DNA of 64,000 bases, taken from positions 1-64,000 of the forward strand of contig NZ_JAERUC010000034.1 in the NCBI RefSeq assembly GCF_016745505.1, given 5' to 3'. The position numbers and the translations under genes were made by a program. The number at the start of each line of letters is the position of its first letter. Within the stretch, counting starts at the first letter, position 1. The stretch is from Streptomyces silvae (GTDB lineage Bacteria; Actinomycetota; Actinomycetes; Streptomycetales; Streptomycetaceae). The notes under the pieces are model-generated. The model saw only the letters and a program-made list of their open reading frames with translations, ran no database searches and was not told the DNA's origin. Shown piece by piece: positions 18,762 to 27,628 of the stretch.

Positions 18762-19280
18762 ATGGGAGATGGCGCGTTGTCCGATTGGGAGAGGTCGAGC
18801 ACGGCCCGGGTGATACCACCCGCGAGGCCACGCAAGCTCGCCAAGGTTCCGTTCGTCGAGCTGGCCGACGGGCGCCTGCAAGGTGTGGTGTCCAGCGGCT
18901 CGGACATCGGGCGCGTCTACGTCTCGTCCGTCGCCGCGGGGACCTACGCGTTCGCCTGCAGCACCAACAACAACCGGCCCTGCGGCGGCGCGCGCGGATC
19001 GTTCTGCAACCACATCGGCGCCCTGATCAACGAGGCGGTCCTCCAGTACGGCGCCGAGCGCGTCGTCCGGTATCTGAAGGCCGAGGTCCCGGAGGGCGAG
19101 GTCGACGGTGCCGTGCTGGCCTCGGCCATGAGGAGCACCCGGCCGCCGGCGGACGGGACCAAGGCCGCCGCCTCCGTCTTCAGCCGCTTCCTGCGCCACC
19201 TGGCCTACCTCGAACACCCTCCGGTCACGGCACCGTTGCCCGAGATGCAGTTCTTCCCGCCGACCCGGGCGGTGGCCTGA
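18762..19280 (+). CDS. SWIM-like zinc-finger protein, first gene of vWA/MoxR/DUF5682 operon
   Basis: The 172-residue protein has a cysteine/histidine cluster in FACSTNNNRPCGG and RGSFCNHIGALINEAV. It fits the C..C...CxH pattern of SWIM zinc fingers, which bind nucleic acid or protein. A TTG at 18777, 8 bases after GGGAG, is an alternative and perhaps better start. The stop TGA overlaps the ATG of the next gene by one base (TGATG). In related clusters the SWIM domain is usually part of a longer protein, so this gene and the next could be two halves of one ancestral gene. Confidence 0.7.
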   Translation: MGDGALSDWERSSTARVIPPARPRKLAKVPFVELADGRLQGVVSSGSDIGRVYVSSVAAGTYAFACSTNNNRPCGGARGSFCNHIGALINEAVLQYGAERVVRYLKAEVPEGEVDGAVLASAMRSTRPPADGTKAAASVFSRFLRHLAYLEHPPVTAPLPEMQFFPPTRAVA

Positions 19281-20674
19281 TGCGCACCGGACTCCTCACC
19301 GAACCCGTCGACGGACTGGGCGAGGCACTGGAGGCCATCGACGCCTTCGACCGGGCGCTCGTCGCCGGCCTGCTCCGCCCCCAGGCCGACGGAGCCGCGG
19401 GCCCGGCACGGCTCGCCGACGCAGTGGCGGGGACACCGCTGGCCGCCAGGGTCGCCGAGGCGGCGGCGAAGGCGGCCGCCGGAGTGGCGGGCGAGGACCA
19501 CTTCGTGGCCCTGGCCGCCGCCAGGACCGCGCTGCTCGGCTCCGTCCACGACGCACTGCTGGCCCGCGTCGAGGAGGCGGCCGGCCGTACGCGCGACGCG
19601 GACACCGCACCGGCCGCCGCCGAACGGCCGCCCGCCGCGAATCTGCTCACGGCCGCCCGCGCCTGGCTCTCGGACCTGGCGCGCTGCGGATGGCAGGGCC
19701 TCGACCACGAGGTGGTGTCCGGGGCGGCCGAGGTCGTCTCCGCGATGCTCCCCGACCCGTCCCGGCGCCGCCTCGCGACGCTCCTCGACGGTTTCGCCGC
19801 CGAACTCGCCGCGTCCTGCCCCGGCGCGTCGGCGGAGCGCTTCCCGGTACGCCGATGGGCCGACCTGTGGTCGCGCGGGATGCTGCTGACGGTGCCCGGA
19901 GCCGCCGTTGCGCCCGCTACGGGGACCGTCGACGGCCGGCTGCTGCCCCTCGGCATCGACCTGACGGAGCACGCGACCGCCGCGCAGGCGCAGGTGCACG
20001 CGGTGTTCGAACCCGCCGACGGATCCGCGTCCCGCCTCGTGCGCGCCGCGGTGTCCGTGCCGAAGCCGGACACCGTCGTCGGAGCTGGGATCTGGCAGCT
20101 GCTGCGCCCGCACATGTCGCTGCTCGCGGCCGCCGGCGAGGGGCGCTCGATGGAGCTCACCGGTATGCCGGTCACCGCCGAGGGCGACCTCCTCTGGAGC
20201 GACGAGCACGCCCGCCCCGGTGAGCCCGCCGAGGCGTTCGCCACCGCCCGCGTGGCCCTGCCCACCGCGACCGCCCCGGTGACCGCGCCCCTGGACCGGC
20301 ATCCGGCGCGCATCGCCGTACCCGTCTTCCTGGAGGGCTACACCGCCCGGACGGACGACGACGGACGACTGACCTTCACCGTCGCCGGGACCGAACTGGC
20401 CGTGGACACCGACCGGATCCCGGCCGCCGGGCCGCTCACGCCCGAGGCCGTCGCCACGTCCGGCGCCTGCATCGCGCTGATCCGCTGGGACGCCGGCGCG
20501 TTCCGTGTGCAGCCGCTCGCCGTCGAGACCACGGTGCGGAAGAAGGTGACCCCGGTGCACGCGGGGGCATGGGCCGGGGGGACGGCCGACAAGGCCGGGG
20601 CCAGGGCCGAGAAGGCGGCCACCGACGCCGCGAAGGTGCTGAGCGAGCGCGCGGGAAGGCTGCTGCGGAAATGA
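19280..20674 (+). CDS. Uncharacterised partner of the SWIM-type protein
   Basis: The 464-residue product has no signal peptide or membrane segment. It has an Ala-rich helical N-terminal half, a beta-rich C-terminal half (residues about 200-420) and a Lys/Ala-rich tail. No family signature was recognised. Its place directly after the SWIM gene and before the CoxE-type vWA gene suggests it corresponds to the C-terminal part of YehQ-like SWIM proteins. Start ATG overlaps the previous stop by 1 base and its stop overlaps the next start in ATGA, so expression is tightly coupled. Confidence 0.7.
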   Translation: MRTGLLTEPVDGLGEALEAIDAFDRALVAGLLRPQADGAAGPARLADAVAGTPLAARVAEAAAKAAAGVAGEDHFVALAAARTALLGSVHDALLARVEEAAGRTRDADTAPAAAERPPAANLLTAARAWLSDLARCGWQGLDHEVVSGAAEVVSAMLPDPSRRRLATLLDGFAAELAASCPGASAERFPVRRWADLWSRGMLLTVPGAAVAPATGTVDGRLLPLGIDLTEHATAAQAQVHAVFEPADGSASRLVRAAVSVPKPDTVVGAGIWQLLRPHMSLLAAAGEGRSMELTGMPVTAEGDLLWSDEHARPGEPAEAFATARVALPTATAPVTAPLDRHPARIAVPVFLEGYTARTDDDGRLTFTVAGTELAVDTDRIPAAGPLTPEAVATSGACIALIRWDAGAFRVQPLAVETTVRKKVTPVHAGAWAGGTADKAGARAEKAATDAAKVLSERAGRLLRK

Positions 20675-22221
20675 CCGGAGAGCAGAGCCCCGAGGTCACC
20701 GCAGGGACCTCCGCGTACGACGCGACCGCAGTGGACCTCCCGCTTCAGGCGACCGCGGAGGGCCCCTCGCCCGCGACGACCGGAGAGGCCCCTACGCCCG
20801 ACGCGACCGCGGAGGCCGCCATGCCCGAGGCGCCCGGACAGGTCGCGCACGACAACCGCCGCCAGGTCATGTACTGGCGCCTCCTCGCCCGGCTCTTCGA
20901 CCACGAGGAGCAGGCCTCCCTGGAGTCCGCGAGCCTCGCCGTGATCGAGGACATCGGCCTGCCGGCCAAGCTGCTGGACCCCCAGGCGTCCGTCGACTCC
21001 GTGGTCCAGCGCCACCCCGAGCTGGCCGCCGACTTCGAGGGCCTGATGGTCCCCGCGGCGGAGGAGGGCGAGGACGCCGGCCCCCGTGACCGGGCCGCCG
21101 AGGTGCGGCGCGCCGCGCTCGTGTCGAAGGTCCTGCTGAACGTCTTCCACACCCCGCCCGGCACCGTCACCGCCGGCCAGTTGTCCCGCTGGCAGTCAGA
21201 CGCGGGCTGGCTGGAGCGCGCCCTCGGCTGCGAGCCCGGCGAGCTGCGCGGCGGACGCGCGGGAGGGACGGGAGCCGCCCCGACAGGCACCGGCGGCGGA
21301 GGCAGGACCCCCGACCTCAGCCGTCTCGTCCCCGGGATCGGCCCGGAGCTCGGCTCCATCGAGGCCGGGCTCGTCAAGCGCATGCGGCTCCGTGAGGTGC
21401 TCGCCGACCCCCAGCTGGCCGCACAGCTCACGCCCAGCATGTCCCTGATCGAGCAGCTGCTGCGCGACAAGGACAACCTCTCCGGTGTGGCCCTCGCCAA
21501 CGCCAAGGCGCTGATCCGCCGCTTCGTCGACGAGGTCGCGGAGGTCCTGCGCACACAGGTCGAGAAGTCGACCGTCGGCGCCCTGGACCGTTCGGTCCCG
21601 CCCAAGCGGGTCTTCCGCAACCTGGACCTGGACCGCACGATCTGGAAGAACCTCACCAACTGGAGCCCCGAGGAGGAACGGCTCTACGTCGACCGCCTCT
21701 TCTACCGCCACACCGCGCGCAGGACGACGCCCCAGCGGCTGATCGTGGTCGTCGACCAGTCGGGCTCCATGGTGGACTCCATGGTCAACTGCACCATCCT
21801 GGCCTCGATCTTCGCGGGACTGCCCAAGGTGGACGTCCACCTCATCGCGTACGACACCCAGGCGCTCGACCTCACCCCGTGGGTGCACGACCCGTTCGAG
21901 ACCCTGCTGCGCACCAACCTCGGCGGCGGCACCGACGGAACGGTCGCCATGGCACTGGCCCAGCCGAAGATCGCCGAGCCCCGGAACACCGTCGTGGTGT
22001 GGATCTCGGACTTCTACGAATGGCAGACCGAGCCGCTCTTCGAGAGCATGGCCGCCATCCACCGCTCCGGGGCCAAGTTCATACCGGTCGGCTCCGTCTC
22101 CAGTTCCGGCCGCGCCAGCGTCAACCCGTGGTTCCGCGAGCGGTTCAAGGACCAGGGGACCCCGGTCCTCTCCGGCCACATCCGCAAGCTCGTCCACGAG
22201 CTCAAGACCTTCCTGACCTGA
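20671..22221 (+). CDS. vWA (CoxE/YehP-type) domain protein
   Basis: The 516-residue protein has an acidic, low-complexity first 50 residues, a helical middle region and a C-terminal von Willebrand A domain. The MIDAS motif is DQSGSM (from residue 362), followed by the Thr loop GGGTDG and the Asp strand VVWISDFYEW. Such vWA proteins pair with MoxR AAA+ ATPases in metal-dependent assembly or remodelling complexes (CoxD-CoxE, NorQ-NorD, RavA-ViaA). The MoxR gene follows after 62 bases. Confidence 0.85.
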   Translation: MTGEQSPEVTAGTSAYDATAVDLPLQATAEGPSPATTGEAPTPDATAEAAMPEAPGQVAHDNRRQVMYWRLLARLFDHEEQASLESASLAVIEDIGLPAKLLDPQASVDSVVQRHPELAADFEGLMVPAAEEGEDAGPRDRAAEVRRAALVSKVLLNVFHTPPGTVTAGQLSRWQSDAGWLERALGCEPGELRGGRAGGTGAAPTGTGGGGRTPDLSRLVPGIGPELGSIEAGLVKRMRLREVLADPQLAAQLTPSMSLIEQLLRDKDNLSGVALANAKALIRRFVDEVAEVLRTQVEKSTVGALDRSVPPKRVFRNLDLDRTIWKNLTNWSPEEERLYVDRLFYRHTARRTTPQRLIVVVDQSGSMVDSMVNCTILASIFAGLPKVDVHLIAYDTQALDLTPWVHDPFETLLRTNLGGGTDGTVAMALAQPKIAEPRNTVVVWISDFYEWQTEPLFESMAAIHRSGAKFIPVGSVSSSGRASVNPWFRERFKDQGTPVLSGHIRKLVHELKTFLT

Positions 22222-22283
22222 GACCGGTCGAGCCTTCCCGGCCCCCGGTGCAGTCGAACCCGAAATCTTAGAGAGGCACACCC

Positions 22284-23396
22284 ATGTCCGACCTGTTGCG
22301 CGCCCCCGCCGAGATCAAGTACGCCGAGGAGCTGGACTGGCTGGAGTCCGTCGACGACGGCCCCAAGCCGTTCTCCTGGCGCCTGTCACCGAAGATGGTC
22401 CGCCTCTTCATCCTGGGATCCGAGCGCTCCGACGGCCTCGACCGGGAGATCTCCCAGAAGTGGTACGGCGACCGGAGCTTCGTCGAGCGCTCCATCGTCA
22501 CACTGGCCTCCGACCGGGGCCTGCTGCTCATCGGCGACCCGGGCACGGGCAAGAGCTGGCTGGCCGAGCTGCTGTCCGCCGCCATCTCCCGTAACTCCAC
22601 CCTCGTGGTCCAGGGCACGGCCGGCACCACCGAGGACCACATCAAGTACTCGTGGAACGTGTCCATGGTGATCTCCAAGGGCCAGTCGCGGGAGTCGATG
22701 ATCCCCTCGCCGATCATGACCGCGATGGAGACGGGGGCGATCGGCCGCTTCGAGGAGCTCACCCGCTCCACCAGCGACGTCCAGGACGCGCTGATCTCGA
22801 TCCTGTCGGAGAAGTACATCTCGGTCCCGGAGATGGACAGCGACAACATCGTCTTCGCCAAGCCGGGCTTCTCCGTCATCGCCACCGCCAACAGCCGCGA
22901 CCGCGGCGTCAACGACCTGTCCTCCGCGCTGAAGCGCCGCTTCAACTTCGTCCGCATCCCGGTGGTGACGAACAAGAAGAGCGAGGCCGAGATCGTCCGC
23001 TTCCGCACCGAGGAACTGCTGCGCCGCCACCGGATCGAGCTGGACGTCCCGCCCACCCTGCTCGACGTGCTGCTGCAGAGCTTCGCCGACCTGCGGGCCT
23101 CCGCCGCCGCGGCCGGCAGCGACGACGAGAAGCTGGAGTCCGCGCTGTCGAGCGCCGAGCAGATCGGCGTACTGGAGGACGCCATCCTGCACAGCAACTT
23201 CTTCGGCGAACGCGCGCTCACCGCCCGCACCCTCGCCTCCTCGCTCGTCGGATCGCTGGCCCGGCGCGAACCCGAGGACCTGGCCATCCTCAACAAGTAC
23301 CTGCACGGTGTCGTCGAGCCGCGCAGCAAGGAGGAAGGGGGCTCCTGGCCGGAGTTCCTGGAGGGCGGCCGCGACGCGATCGCCACCCTGTCATGA
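22284..23396 (+). CDS. MoxR-family AAA+ ATPase
   Basis: The 370-residue ATPase has Walker A GDPGTGKS (residues 84-91), a Walker B-like strand AIGRFEELTRS, and sensor 1 FSVIATANSRDRGVNDLSSA followed by an arginine finger region LKRRFNFVRIP. The MoxR-specific insert and C-terminal helical lid are of normal length. It should form a ring that remodels a client selected through the vWA protein. Its stop overlaps the DUF5682 start in ATGA. The Walker B acidic pair reads EE rather than the usual DE. Confidence 0.9.
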   Translation: MSDLLRAPAEIKYAEELDWLESVDDGPKPFSWRLSPKMVRLFILGSERSDGLDREISQKWYGDRSFVERSIVTLASDRGLLLIGDPGTGKSWLAELLSAAISRNSTLVVQGTAGTTEDHIKYSWNVSMVISKGQSRESMIPSPIMTAMETGAIGRFEELTRSTSDVQDALISILSEKYISVPEMDSDNIVFAKPGFSVIATANSRDRGVNDLSSALKRRFNFVRIPVVTNKKSEAEIVRFRTEELLRRHRIELDVPPTLLDVLLQSFADLRASAAAAGSDDEKLESALSSAEQIGVLEDAILHSNFFGERALTARTLASSLVGSLARREPEDLAILNKYLHGVVEPRSKEEGGSWPEFLEGGRDAIATLS

Positions 23397-26191
23397 GCGC
23401 CCTGAGCGAGGGGACGCCCTTCGAGGCGCTGCGCGGACAACTCCAGGACGCCGCGACCGAGTTCTCGGATGGACCGGACGCGCTGGAGGGCATCCTCCTG
23501 GGCATCGTCGACGACGTCGACCGCGCCGTGCGCGAGCCCCTGGAGATCTTCCCCGTCTGCCACCACTCGCCCGCCTCGGCGGTCGCGATGGCACGGCGGC
23601 TCCGGGAGAAACAGCCGAAGGTGGTGTATCTGGAGCTGTGCGAGGACATGGCGCCGCTGCTGACCGAGCTGCGCAACTGCCGGCTCCCGGTGGCCGTCCA
23701 GGCGTTCGCGAGCGAGGTGAAGGGCTTCCCCGCGGAATGGGCGCCGCTGTCGGTCGTGGCCCCGATCACCGAGGCCTCCGCCGAATACCAGGCCATCGCC
23801 TACGCCCTGGACACCCCCGGCGTCGAACTGGTCCTCGTCGACCGCTCCTCGGACCACGTCTTCCAGTGGCAGAGCGGCGCACCGGAGCCCACGGACCCCG
23901 ACGCACCGCCCGCCGAGGAGGAGGCGGCGCTGCACGGCGACGCCGTCGGGGTGGAGATCGGCGACCTGCGCCCCCGCTTCGCCGAACTGGAGGAACACCT
24001 CCTGCACCACGGCCGTGTGCGGCACTGGTCGGAGTGGTGGCACCAGTACGTCGAACTGCCGCTCGGCGACAGCGACCACGACACCTACCGGCAGGTCATG
24101 CTGCTGATCGGCAGCCTCTTCCGCCGCCTGGCCCCCGGGGACGCCGGCCGGGTCAGGGTGGACGAGGACCGTGAGCGCTACATGTGGACACGGATGCGCG
24201 AGCACCTCGCCGCGACCGGCACCGACCCCGAGGACTGTCTCTACGTCTGCGGCGCGTTCCACGCGTCCAGCCGGGTCGAGGAGTTCGGTGTCCACGGCAG
24301 CGACACCTTCGTGATCACCCCGCCGAGCGAGAGCACCTGGCAGCACGGGCTGATCCCGTCCAGCCACGCGGCGATCGAGGCGCAGTTCGGCCTCGCCGCC
24401 GGATCGGTCTCGATCGCCGCCACCCAGTGGGCGAAGAACCTCAAGCGCACCCGGGTCAAGCCGTACCGGCTCGCGGGCCAGGCAGGCGCCACGAAGGCCG
24501 CCGGAAGGACGAAGGCGATCGCGCCGGCCGCCCCCGTGACGCCGGAAGCGCCCACCGACAAGCTCTCCGGCTTCCTGCAGAGCCCGCCCGCCCTCGACCG
24601 GCTCGACGAGGCCGAACTCCTCGGCTGGTCGGTGGAGATCGTGCGCTCCGCCCGGCGCAACGGCTACCTGGCCTCCACCGCCGACGCCATCGCCGTCTTC
24701 GAGACGTCGATCCTGCTGGCCGGCATGCGGGACCGGGCCAGGCCCACCCCGTACGACTTCCAGGACGCGGCGGTCACCTGCATCGAGAAGGACACCGTGC
24801 CGGGCAGGCGCGACGTCCGCCGCCTCGTGGAGATCCTCATGGGCGGCGACCGGATCGGCCAGGTCGGCTACGACGCCCTGCCGCCCCTGGCCCGGGACGT
24901 GCACGACCGGCTCGCCCCGCTGGACCTCAAACTGCAGCAGCGCGGTGTGCGGCGGGCCCTGCTCGACATGAACTCCCGGCCGGAGCTGCGCCGGTGCTCC
25001 GACGTGCTGTGGATGCTGCGCCGCCTCCTGCCCCACGGCGCCGCACGGCCGATCATGGGCGAGCGGGAGCTCGGCAAGCAGTCGGTGCAGGAGTCCTGGG
25101 ACCTGGCGCTCGGCACCCACCAGCGGGCGCTCATCGAGCTCGGTTACGAGGGCGTCAGCATCGAGCAGGTCCTGGAACAGCGCCTGCGCCGCGCCGCGTA
25201 CGCCCCGAACGCCACCACGGCGCAGGTCCTCGGGGCCGTCGAGGACGCCGTACTGCACCTGCGCGGCGGCCGGCTCGCCGACGAGCTGGGCACCCGCGCC
25301 CTGGAGGTGCTCGCCACCGAGCGCAGCGTCGACGGGGCACCGGAGGTGCTGCGCCGGGTGCGCCGGCTCCTGGCGTACTACCGGATCAGCCGGCCGGAGC
25401 TGCCGGCGTGGATCGAGTCCTTCGCCAAGACGGGGTACGCCCACTACTGCACGCTCCTGCCGACGGCGTTCACCGACGAGGACGCGACCGTCCGCCAGGT
25501 CGCCGCGATGCTGGGATTCCTCTTCAGCATGGAGAGCCTGGCCCTGTCGCTCGGGTGCGACCGGACCCAGCTGGACCTGGCCTTCGCACAGTCGCACCCG
25601 CAGGAGCCCTCACGGGTGGCCCTGCTGTGGGCGGCCCAGGTGCACCTCGGGCAGCTCTCCCGCGCGAAGCTGAGGGAGCGCTGCGACGCCCTGCTGGACA
25701 ACCCCCTGGTGGTGCCCGCCTATCCGCGCTACCTCAGCGGTTTCCTGCACGCCCTGGAGCCGGTGCCCCAGCTGGCCGACTTCGTCGTGGAGGCGGTCTC
25801 GAACGCCTTCGCACGGCTGCCGGACCCGGTGCTGCTGCCCTGGCTGCCGACGCTGATCACCACCCTGCGCGCCGAGGGGGCGGAGCTGGCTCCGCTGCTG
25901 ATCCGCGAGGCCGGACGCGTCTTCCCCGGCCGCCTCCCGGCCCTGGACGCCTGGACCCCGCCGTGGCGGGCCGCACCGGAAGCACCGGCCGTCCCGGCGG
26001 CGCCCTGCGGCGGCGCGGCGGGCCGTGCCGCACTGCTGGCCGCGCACCCGGAGACCTGCGACAGCCTGGCGGCGCTGCTGGGCTGCGAGGGCCCCTGGGA
26101 GACGGAGCCACCGGCACCCTCGGGCGCGGTGCTCGCCGGCCGCCACCCGGAGACGGCGACGGCACTGGAGGCGCTGCTGGCGGGCGTATGA
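23393..26191 (+). CDS. DUF5682 family protein
   Basis: The 932-residue protein carries the DUF5682 hallmark near its N-terminus, FPVCHHSPASAVAMARRL, followed by VVYLELCEDMAPLL. This is a His-His plus Glu arrangement reminiscent of EreA/ChaN/TraB-like folds, so a hydrolase-like active site is possible. The rest is largely alpha-helical and repeat-like. Its biochemical activity is not established. The start ATG at 23393 overlaps the MoxR stop. It is the largest component of the operon and a plausible effector or client of the ATPase/vWA pair. Confidence 0.85.
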   Translation: MSALSEGTPFEALRGQLQDAATEFSDGPDALEGILLGIVDDVDRAVREPLEIFPVCHHSPASAVAMARRLREKQPKVVYLELCEDMAPLLTELRNCRLPVAVQAFASEVKGFPAEWAPLSVVAPITEASAEYQAIAYALDTPGVELVLVDRSSDHVFQWQSGAPEPTDPDAPPAEEEAALHGDAVGVEIGDLRPRFAELEEHLLHHGRVRHWSEWWHQYVELPLGDSDHDTYRQVMLLIGSLFRRLAPGDAGRVRVDEDRERYMWTRMREHLAATGTDPEDCLYVCGAFHASSRVEEFGVHGSDTFVITPPSESTWQHGLIPSSHAAIEAQFGLAAGSVSIAATQWAKNLKRTRVKPYRLAGQAGATKAAGRTKAIAPAAPVTPEAPTDKLSGFLQSPPALDRLDEAELLGWSVEIVRSARRNGYLASTADAIAVFETSILLAGMRDRARPTPYDFQDAAVTCIEKDTVPGRRDVRRLVEILMGGDRIGQVGYDALPPLARDVHDRLAPLDLKLQQRGVRRALLDMNSRPELRRCSDVLWMLRRLLPHGAARPIMGERELGKQSVQESWDLALGTHQRALIELGYEGVSIEQVLEQRLRRAAYAPNATTAQVLGAVEDAVLHLRGGRLADELGTRALEVLATERSVDGAPEVLRRVRRLLAYYRISRPELPAWIESFAKTGYAHYCTLLPTAFTDEDATVRQVAAMLGFLFSMESLALSLGCDRTQLDLAFAQSHPQEPSRVALLWAAQVHLGQLSRAKLRERCDALLDNPLVVPAYPRYLSGFLHALEPVPQLADFVVEAVSNAFARLPDPVLLPWLPTLITTLRAEGAELAPLLIREAGRVFPGRLPALDAWTPPWRAAPEAPAVPAAPCGGAAGRAALLAAHPETCDSLAALLGCEGPWETEPPAPSGAVLAGRHPETATALEALLAGV

Positions 26192-26336
26192 GGGGGTCTG
26201 AGGGGGGCGACGGGGGATTGCCCGGACGGCGCGGGGGCGCCGGTGGCGGCGGGTGATCCGCCGTCAGGATCCGTTGTCAGTGCCTCCTCCTAGGGTGAAG
26301 ACATCACTCGGGGAGCCTCGGCGAAGGAGCACAGCC

Positions 26337-27395
26337 ATGTCCGCAAACAAGATCCAGCACAAGGTGAATCACGTCGCGCTGGTAGTGGACTGTTCGGGTT
26401 CCATGTACCAGCACCAGGGTCAACTGATCCGGGTGGTCGACGAGTTCGTGGCCGGTCTGAAGGCCGAGTCGGACATCCTCGGCCATGAGACGCGGATCAG
26501 CCTCTACTCCTTCGACCACCGGGTGGAGAACCTGGTCTGGGACATGGACGTGAAGCACCTGCCGTCCATGCGGGGCCTGTACAAGGTCAACAACGGCGCC
26601 ACCGCCCTCATCGAGGCCTCGCTCAAGTCCCTGGACGACCTGGGCCACATCTGGGAGGAGTACGGCGAGCACAGCTTCCTCCAGATCGTGGTGACGGACG
26701 GCGAGGAGAACGCCTCCGGCGGCGACCGGAGGCACGACGGCGACATGACCATCCTCCGTCCCTGGCTCGACAGGATCGCGGCGAAGATGGGCGCGCTGCC
26801 GGGCCACTGGACGTCCGCGATCCTGGTCCCCAACTCCCTGGCGAAGCGCACAGCTCAGAACTACGGCTTCCCCGCGGGCAACATCGCCATCTGGGACGCG
26901 GACTCCCAGAAGGGCGTCGAGGACGCGATCGGTACGGTGCGCGCCGCCGCCACCAGCTTCCTGCGGGGGCGCGAGCAGGGCGTGCGCGGCACGAAGAACC
27001 TCTTCGCCGTCGGCCAGGACATATCCGTCGACGAGGTGCGGGCGAACCTCGAACCGGTGGCGGCCGACAGGTACCGGCTCCTGAAGGTCGACAAGGAGAC
27101 CGAGATCCGCGCCTTCGTCGACTCGCATCCGGGCGTGACGTACCAGCGCGGTGCGTGCTACTACCAGCTGGGCACCCGGGTGCAGGTCCAGCCGGACAAG
27201 GACGTCATCGTCGTCGAGAAGGACACCGACCGCGCCTACACGGGCGACGCGGCGCGCAACCTTCTGTTCGGTACGGGCATCCACGGCACCGTCTCGGTGA
27301 AGGCCGGCAACAACCCCAAGCTGGAGGTGTACGTGCAGAGCCGCTCGGTGAACAGGAAGCTCAAGGCGAACACGCGGCTGCTCATCATGCTGTGA
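26337..27395 (+). CDS. Second vWA domain protein
   Basis: The 352-residue protein begins with a vWA domain containing the MIDAS motif VVDCSGSM near residue 15, NGATALIEASLKSLDD and VTDGEENASGG. A roughly 150-residue C-terminal region follows with beta-strand character (TRVQVQPDKDVIVVEKDTDR). The ATG at 26337 has GAAGGAG 9 bases upstream. It lies 145 bases after the DUF5682 gene with no visible terminator between them, so it may be a last gene of the cluster or an independent unit under its own promoter. Confidence 0.85.
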   Translation: MSANKIQHKVNHVALVVDCSGSMYQHQGQLIRVVDEFVAGLKAESDILGHETRISLYSFDHRVENLVWDMDVKHLPSMRGLYKVNNGATALIEASLKSLDDLGHIWEEYGEHSFLQIVVTDGEENASGGDRRHDGDMTILRPWLDRIAAKMGALPGHWTSAILVPNSLAKRTAQNYGFPAGNIAIWDADSQKGVEDAIGTVRAAATSFLRGREQGVRGTKNLFAVGQDISVDEVRANLEPVAADRYRLLKVDKETEIRAFVDSHPGVTYQRGACYYQLGTRVQVQPDKDVIVVEKDTDRAYTGDAARNLLFGTGIHGTVSVKAGNNPKLEVYVQSRSVNRKLKANTRLLIML

Positions 27396-27628
27396 CGCGC
27401 CACGGCCGGGGGCGGAGGCCCGGGCTGCCCGCCGTACGTGCGCCGCTCGCCTCCCGGACGCCCCTCGGTAGGATCCGGTGCGGGTCCTGACCGCACCCAC
27501 CCGACGGCTCAACGACGGCCGCATACAGGCGAGTTACGCCAAGGCCGGGCGTCGTGGAGGAGCAGCATCCGGACGGGAGCGCGGCACCCGGAACGCGACC
27601 GTAACACCGAGTGAGTGGAGTGCCAGTC

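Noticed and set aside
26337..27395. Second vWA gene as a TerY/tellurite resistance component
   Set aside because: No TerD-, TerC- or kinase-type genes are adjacent, so a tellurite role is not supported.
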